The notes beneath the pieces were generated by a model that saw only the letters and a list, made by a program, of their open reading frames with translations, made no database searches and was not told the DNA's origin. Positions 62,319 to 64,000 of a stretch of DNA of 64,000 nt are shown one piece after another. A program made the position numbers and the translations under genes. Within the stretch, counting starts at the first letter, position 1, and each line of letters starts with the position of its first letter. The stretch comes from Eriocheir sinensis (taxonomy: Eukaryota > Arthropoda > Malacostraca > Decapoda > Varunidae): contig NC_066552.1 of the NCBI RefSeq assembly GCF_024679095.1, forward strand, positions 12,647,201 to 12,711,200, read 5' to 3'.

Positions 62319-63830
62319 ACAATCGACGAACGGGATGTGAAAAAGTACCTAGACAAACTCGAGACAAACAAGTCTACCGGACCCGACGACTTGTCACCCA
62401 GGCTGCTCAAGGAACTCAAGCAGCAAATCCTCAAGCCACTCACCGCCATCTACAATCAGTCACTACAACAAAACAAAGTCCCGAAAGACTGGAAACAAGC
62501 GAACGTAACACCGATCTACAAAAAGGGAGACAAAAGTGTGGCCCTAAACTACAGACCAATCAGCTTGACCTCAGTAGCGGGTAAAATCCTCGAGAAGATC
62601 ATCAGAGACAAACTCGTTAGGTTCCTTGAAGACAACAACATCATTTCCGATGCTCAGCACGGTTTCAGGAACAAGCGCTCATGCTTAACCAATTTATTGG
62701 ACTTCTTCCAAGGTATCTATGAAAACTGGGATAATCATATCCCCAGTGATGTTATATATCTAGACTTTCAGAAAGCCTTTGACAAAGTGCCACATGAAAG
62801 ACTCCTCAAGAAACTTAAGTCAGCGGGATTAGGCGACGATCTGACAGCGTGGATCAAAGACTGGCTCACTGAAAGAAAACAACGAGTTGTACTCAACGGA
62901 CAGGCCTCCGAGTGGCTCCCGGTCACAAGTGGAGTGCCACAGGGGTCAGTCCTGGGACCCATACTTTTCATCATATATATCAACGACCTAGAACTAGGAT
63001 TAAAATCCAATCTTTCAAAATTTGCCGACGACACAAAGGTGGGTGGGAAGGCCCTCACGACGGCAGACTGCGAAATTATCCAGAGAGACCTGGACCTGAT
63101 CACTCAGTGGTCGGAAAAATGGCAGATGTCCTTCAACACTAACAAATGTAAAGTAATGCATATCGGATCCAGAAACAGCAACCACATATACCACATGGGT
63201 GGCGAGCCACTACATGTTGTGCAAGAGGAAAGAGACCTCGGGGTCACCATCAGCAGTGACTTGAAACAAACAAAACACTGCAAGTCCGCCTGTAAGAAAG
63301 CCAATACAATGCTTGGGTTCATATCGAGGAACTTCGAATACAAGACGCCGGGAGTTATGTTATCCTTGTATAATTCGCTGGTAGGGCCCCACCTGGAATA
63401 CGCCGTGCAATTCTGGTCTCCTAATTACAGGAAAGACATTGAATTACTTGAGAGAGTACAGCGCCGCGCCACGAAGATGATACCATCACTGAGGACGAAG
63501 CCCTATGAAGAGCGACTCGAGCGACTCAACCTCTTCACGTTGGAAAAGAGACGACTGCGGGGAGACATGATACAAGTCTTTAAGTACCTGAACAAGCTCA
63601 GCAACGTTGATCACTCCAAACTCTTCACGCTACAAACTAACCTGAAAACAAGAAACAACGGAAAAACAATTCAAGCAAAGCGATGCAATACCGACATCGG
63701 CAGGAGTTATTTCTCAAATAGAGTTGTTCGCCACTGGAACAGCCTTCCTGCAGAAGTGGTTAGCGCAGAGACCATCAACTCCTTCAAGAAACGCATTGAT
63801 CGCTACTTTGCTGCAACGGGTGTGAACTGA
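62319..63830 (+). CDS. LINE copy D reverse transcriptase (about 500 codons, open)
   Basis: RNA-directed DNA polymerase, intact to its natural stop at 63,828-63,830. From the first ATG-like position at 62,337 (a GTG) it shows [94 protein letters not shown] (catalytic Asp, about residue 142), [29 protein letters not shown] (Asp pair, about residue 230), KCKVMHIGSRN, DLGVTISSDLK, HLEYAVQFWSPNYRKDI, RVQRRATKMIPSL, LEKRRLRGDMIQVFKYL and the tail DRYFAATGVN. In the family this enzyme primes cDNA synthesis on nicked target DNA. The upstream frameshifts separate it from its endonuclease. Confidence 0.92.
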   Translation, partial: TIDERDVKKYLDKLETNKSTGPDDLSPRLLKELKQQILKPLTAIYNQSLQQNKVPKDWKQANVTPIYKKGDKSVALNYRPISLTSVAGKILEKIIRDKLVRFLEDNNIISDAQHGFRNKRSCLTNLLDFFQGIYENWDNHIPSDVIYLDFQKAFDKVPHERLLKKLKSAGLGDDLTAWIKDWLTERKQRVVLNGQASEWLPVTSGVPQGSVLGPILFIIYINDLELGLKSNLSKFADDTKVGGKALTTADCEIIQRDLDLITQWSEKWQMSFNTNKCKVMHIGSRNSNHIYHMGGEPLHVVQEERDLGVTISSDLKQTKHCKSACKKANTMLGFISRNFEYKTPGVMLSLYNSLVGPHLEYAVQFWSPNYRKDIELLERVQRRATKMIPSLRTKPYEERLERLNLFTLEKRRLRGDMIQVFKYLNKLSNVDHSKLFTLQTNLKTRNNGKTIQAKRCNTDIGRSYFSNRVVRHWNSLPAEVVSAETINSFKKRIDRYFAATGVN

Positions 63831-64000
63831 ACGTTCCCAAGAGTAAGTACACAAGTGCTTTAATCCTTCCCTGCAAGCCACTTTTATGGCAAACGGATTG
63901 ATTAAATCACTGAACGCAGGCAGCCTAGTAATGAGCCAACAGGCTTTCTGCTGCCTGCTAGTCCATGTTTCCATGTTTCCATGTTTCCTCCTCCTCCTCC
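63831..64000 (+). repeat. LINE copy D 3' UTR and terminal repeat
   Basis: About 155 bp of 3' UTR, then TTTCCATGTTTCCATGTTTCC and a TCC run to the window end. It matches the termini of copies B and C, and with one CCATGTTT unit the fragment at 13.75 kb. Confidence 0.9.

Larger units (their letters stand above)
60807..64000 (+). mobile_element. CR1-like LINE copy D (diverged subfamily), 3.2 kb, 5'-truncated
   Basis: The plus-strand copy starts near 60,807-60,821 within ORF1, contains a nearly intact ORF2 and a 3' UTR (63,831-63,985), and ends in three CCATGTTT-type units followed by TCC repeats that run to the window edge. The 3' UTR shares AATGAGCCAAYAGGCTTTCTG and the terminal repeat with copies B and C, but ORF2 is clearly diverged from them at the protein level. 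Two frameshifts (about 61,612 and 62,305) interrupt ORF2. Confidence 0.93.

Overview
This window looks like intergenic, repeat-dominated nuclear DNA from an arthropod, most likely a decapod crustacean (crab or shrimp). The reasons are the density of long (GA)n, (CA)n, (TA)n and (GGA)n microsatellites, the CR1-like LINE copies, a LINE 3' tail and a GC-richer repeat that I recall (from memory, unsearched) as common in decapods, and a short tract of degenerate CCTAA units matching the arthropod telomere repeat. I find no conventional host gene, no rRNA or tRNA gene, no operon and no CRISPR. Every protein-like signal I can support belongs to a mobile element, and every long element copy carries stops, frameshifts or truncation.

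Layout. 1-480: a LINE reverse-transcriptase fragment on the minus strand. 0.5-9 kb: microsatellites, two adjacent tandem arrays with about 156-bp and 138-bp periods, and a dispersed-repeat-like block at 5.35-5.76 kb. 9.1-17.1 kb: about 8 kb of almost pure polypurine on the plus strand, holding two minisatellites (units about 67 and 62 bp) that are themselves invaded by a LINE tail and by an unidentified 325-bp sequence. 17.2-29.1 kb: polypyrimidine blocks, microsatellites and short islands of complex sequence. 29.3-33.8 kb: a LINE tail facing a tRNA-related SINE-like sequence, then three foldback elements and a hairpin among (TA)n tracts. 33.9-37.9 kb: a decayed hAT transposase gene with TTF-type finger, DUF4371-like core and dimerisation tail. 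38.2-41.4 kb: a degenerate LINE of a different family, minus strand. 41.5-42.35 kb: a LINE 3' end inside a (GA)n tract. 42.5-43.7 kb: a tandem duplication of about 570 bp. 44.3-49.2 kb: a segment duplicated in inverted orientation from 28.5 kb, then a 73-bp minisatellite split by a 3-kb CR1-like LINE. 49.5-52.4 kb: tandem repeats, telomere-like repeats and polypyrimidine. 52.4-55.56 kb: a near-full ORF2 copy of the same LINE family. 56.95-58.02 kb: a non-autonomous hAT-like element with 11-bp terminal inverted repeats and an 8-bp target duplication. 60.8-64.0 kb: a diverged member of the CR1-like family with an ORF1 esterase-like tail and a 5' inverted duplication.

The main biological signal is the relation between elements and simple repeats. 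In five of six CR1-like LINE copies the sense-strand 3' end can be seen, and it always runs into a polypyrimidine (TCC or TC) repeat. In four of these the 5' side is also in the same repeat, as expected if the family inserts into pre-existing homopurine/homopyrimidine microsatellites. The LINEs work as non-LTR retrotransposons (endonuclease plus reverse transcriptase), and the hAT copies as cut-and-paste DNA transposons. No copy here looks able to move by itself without repair.
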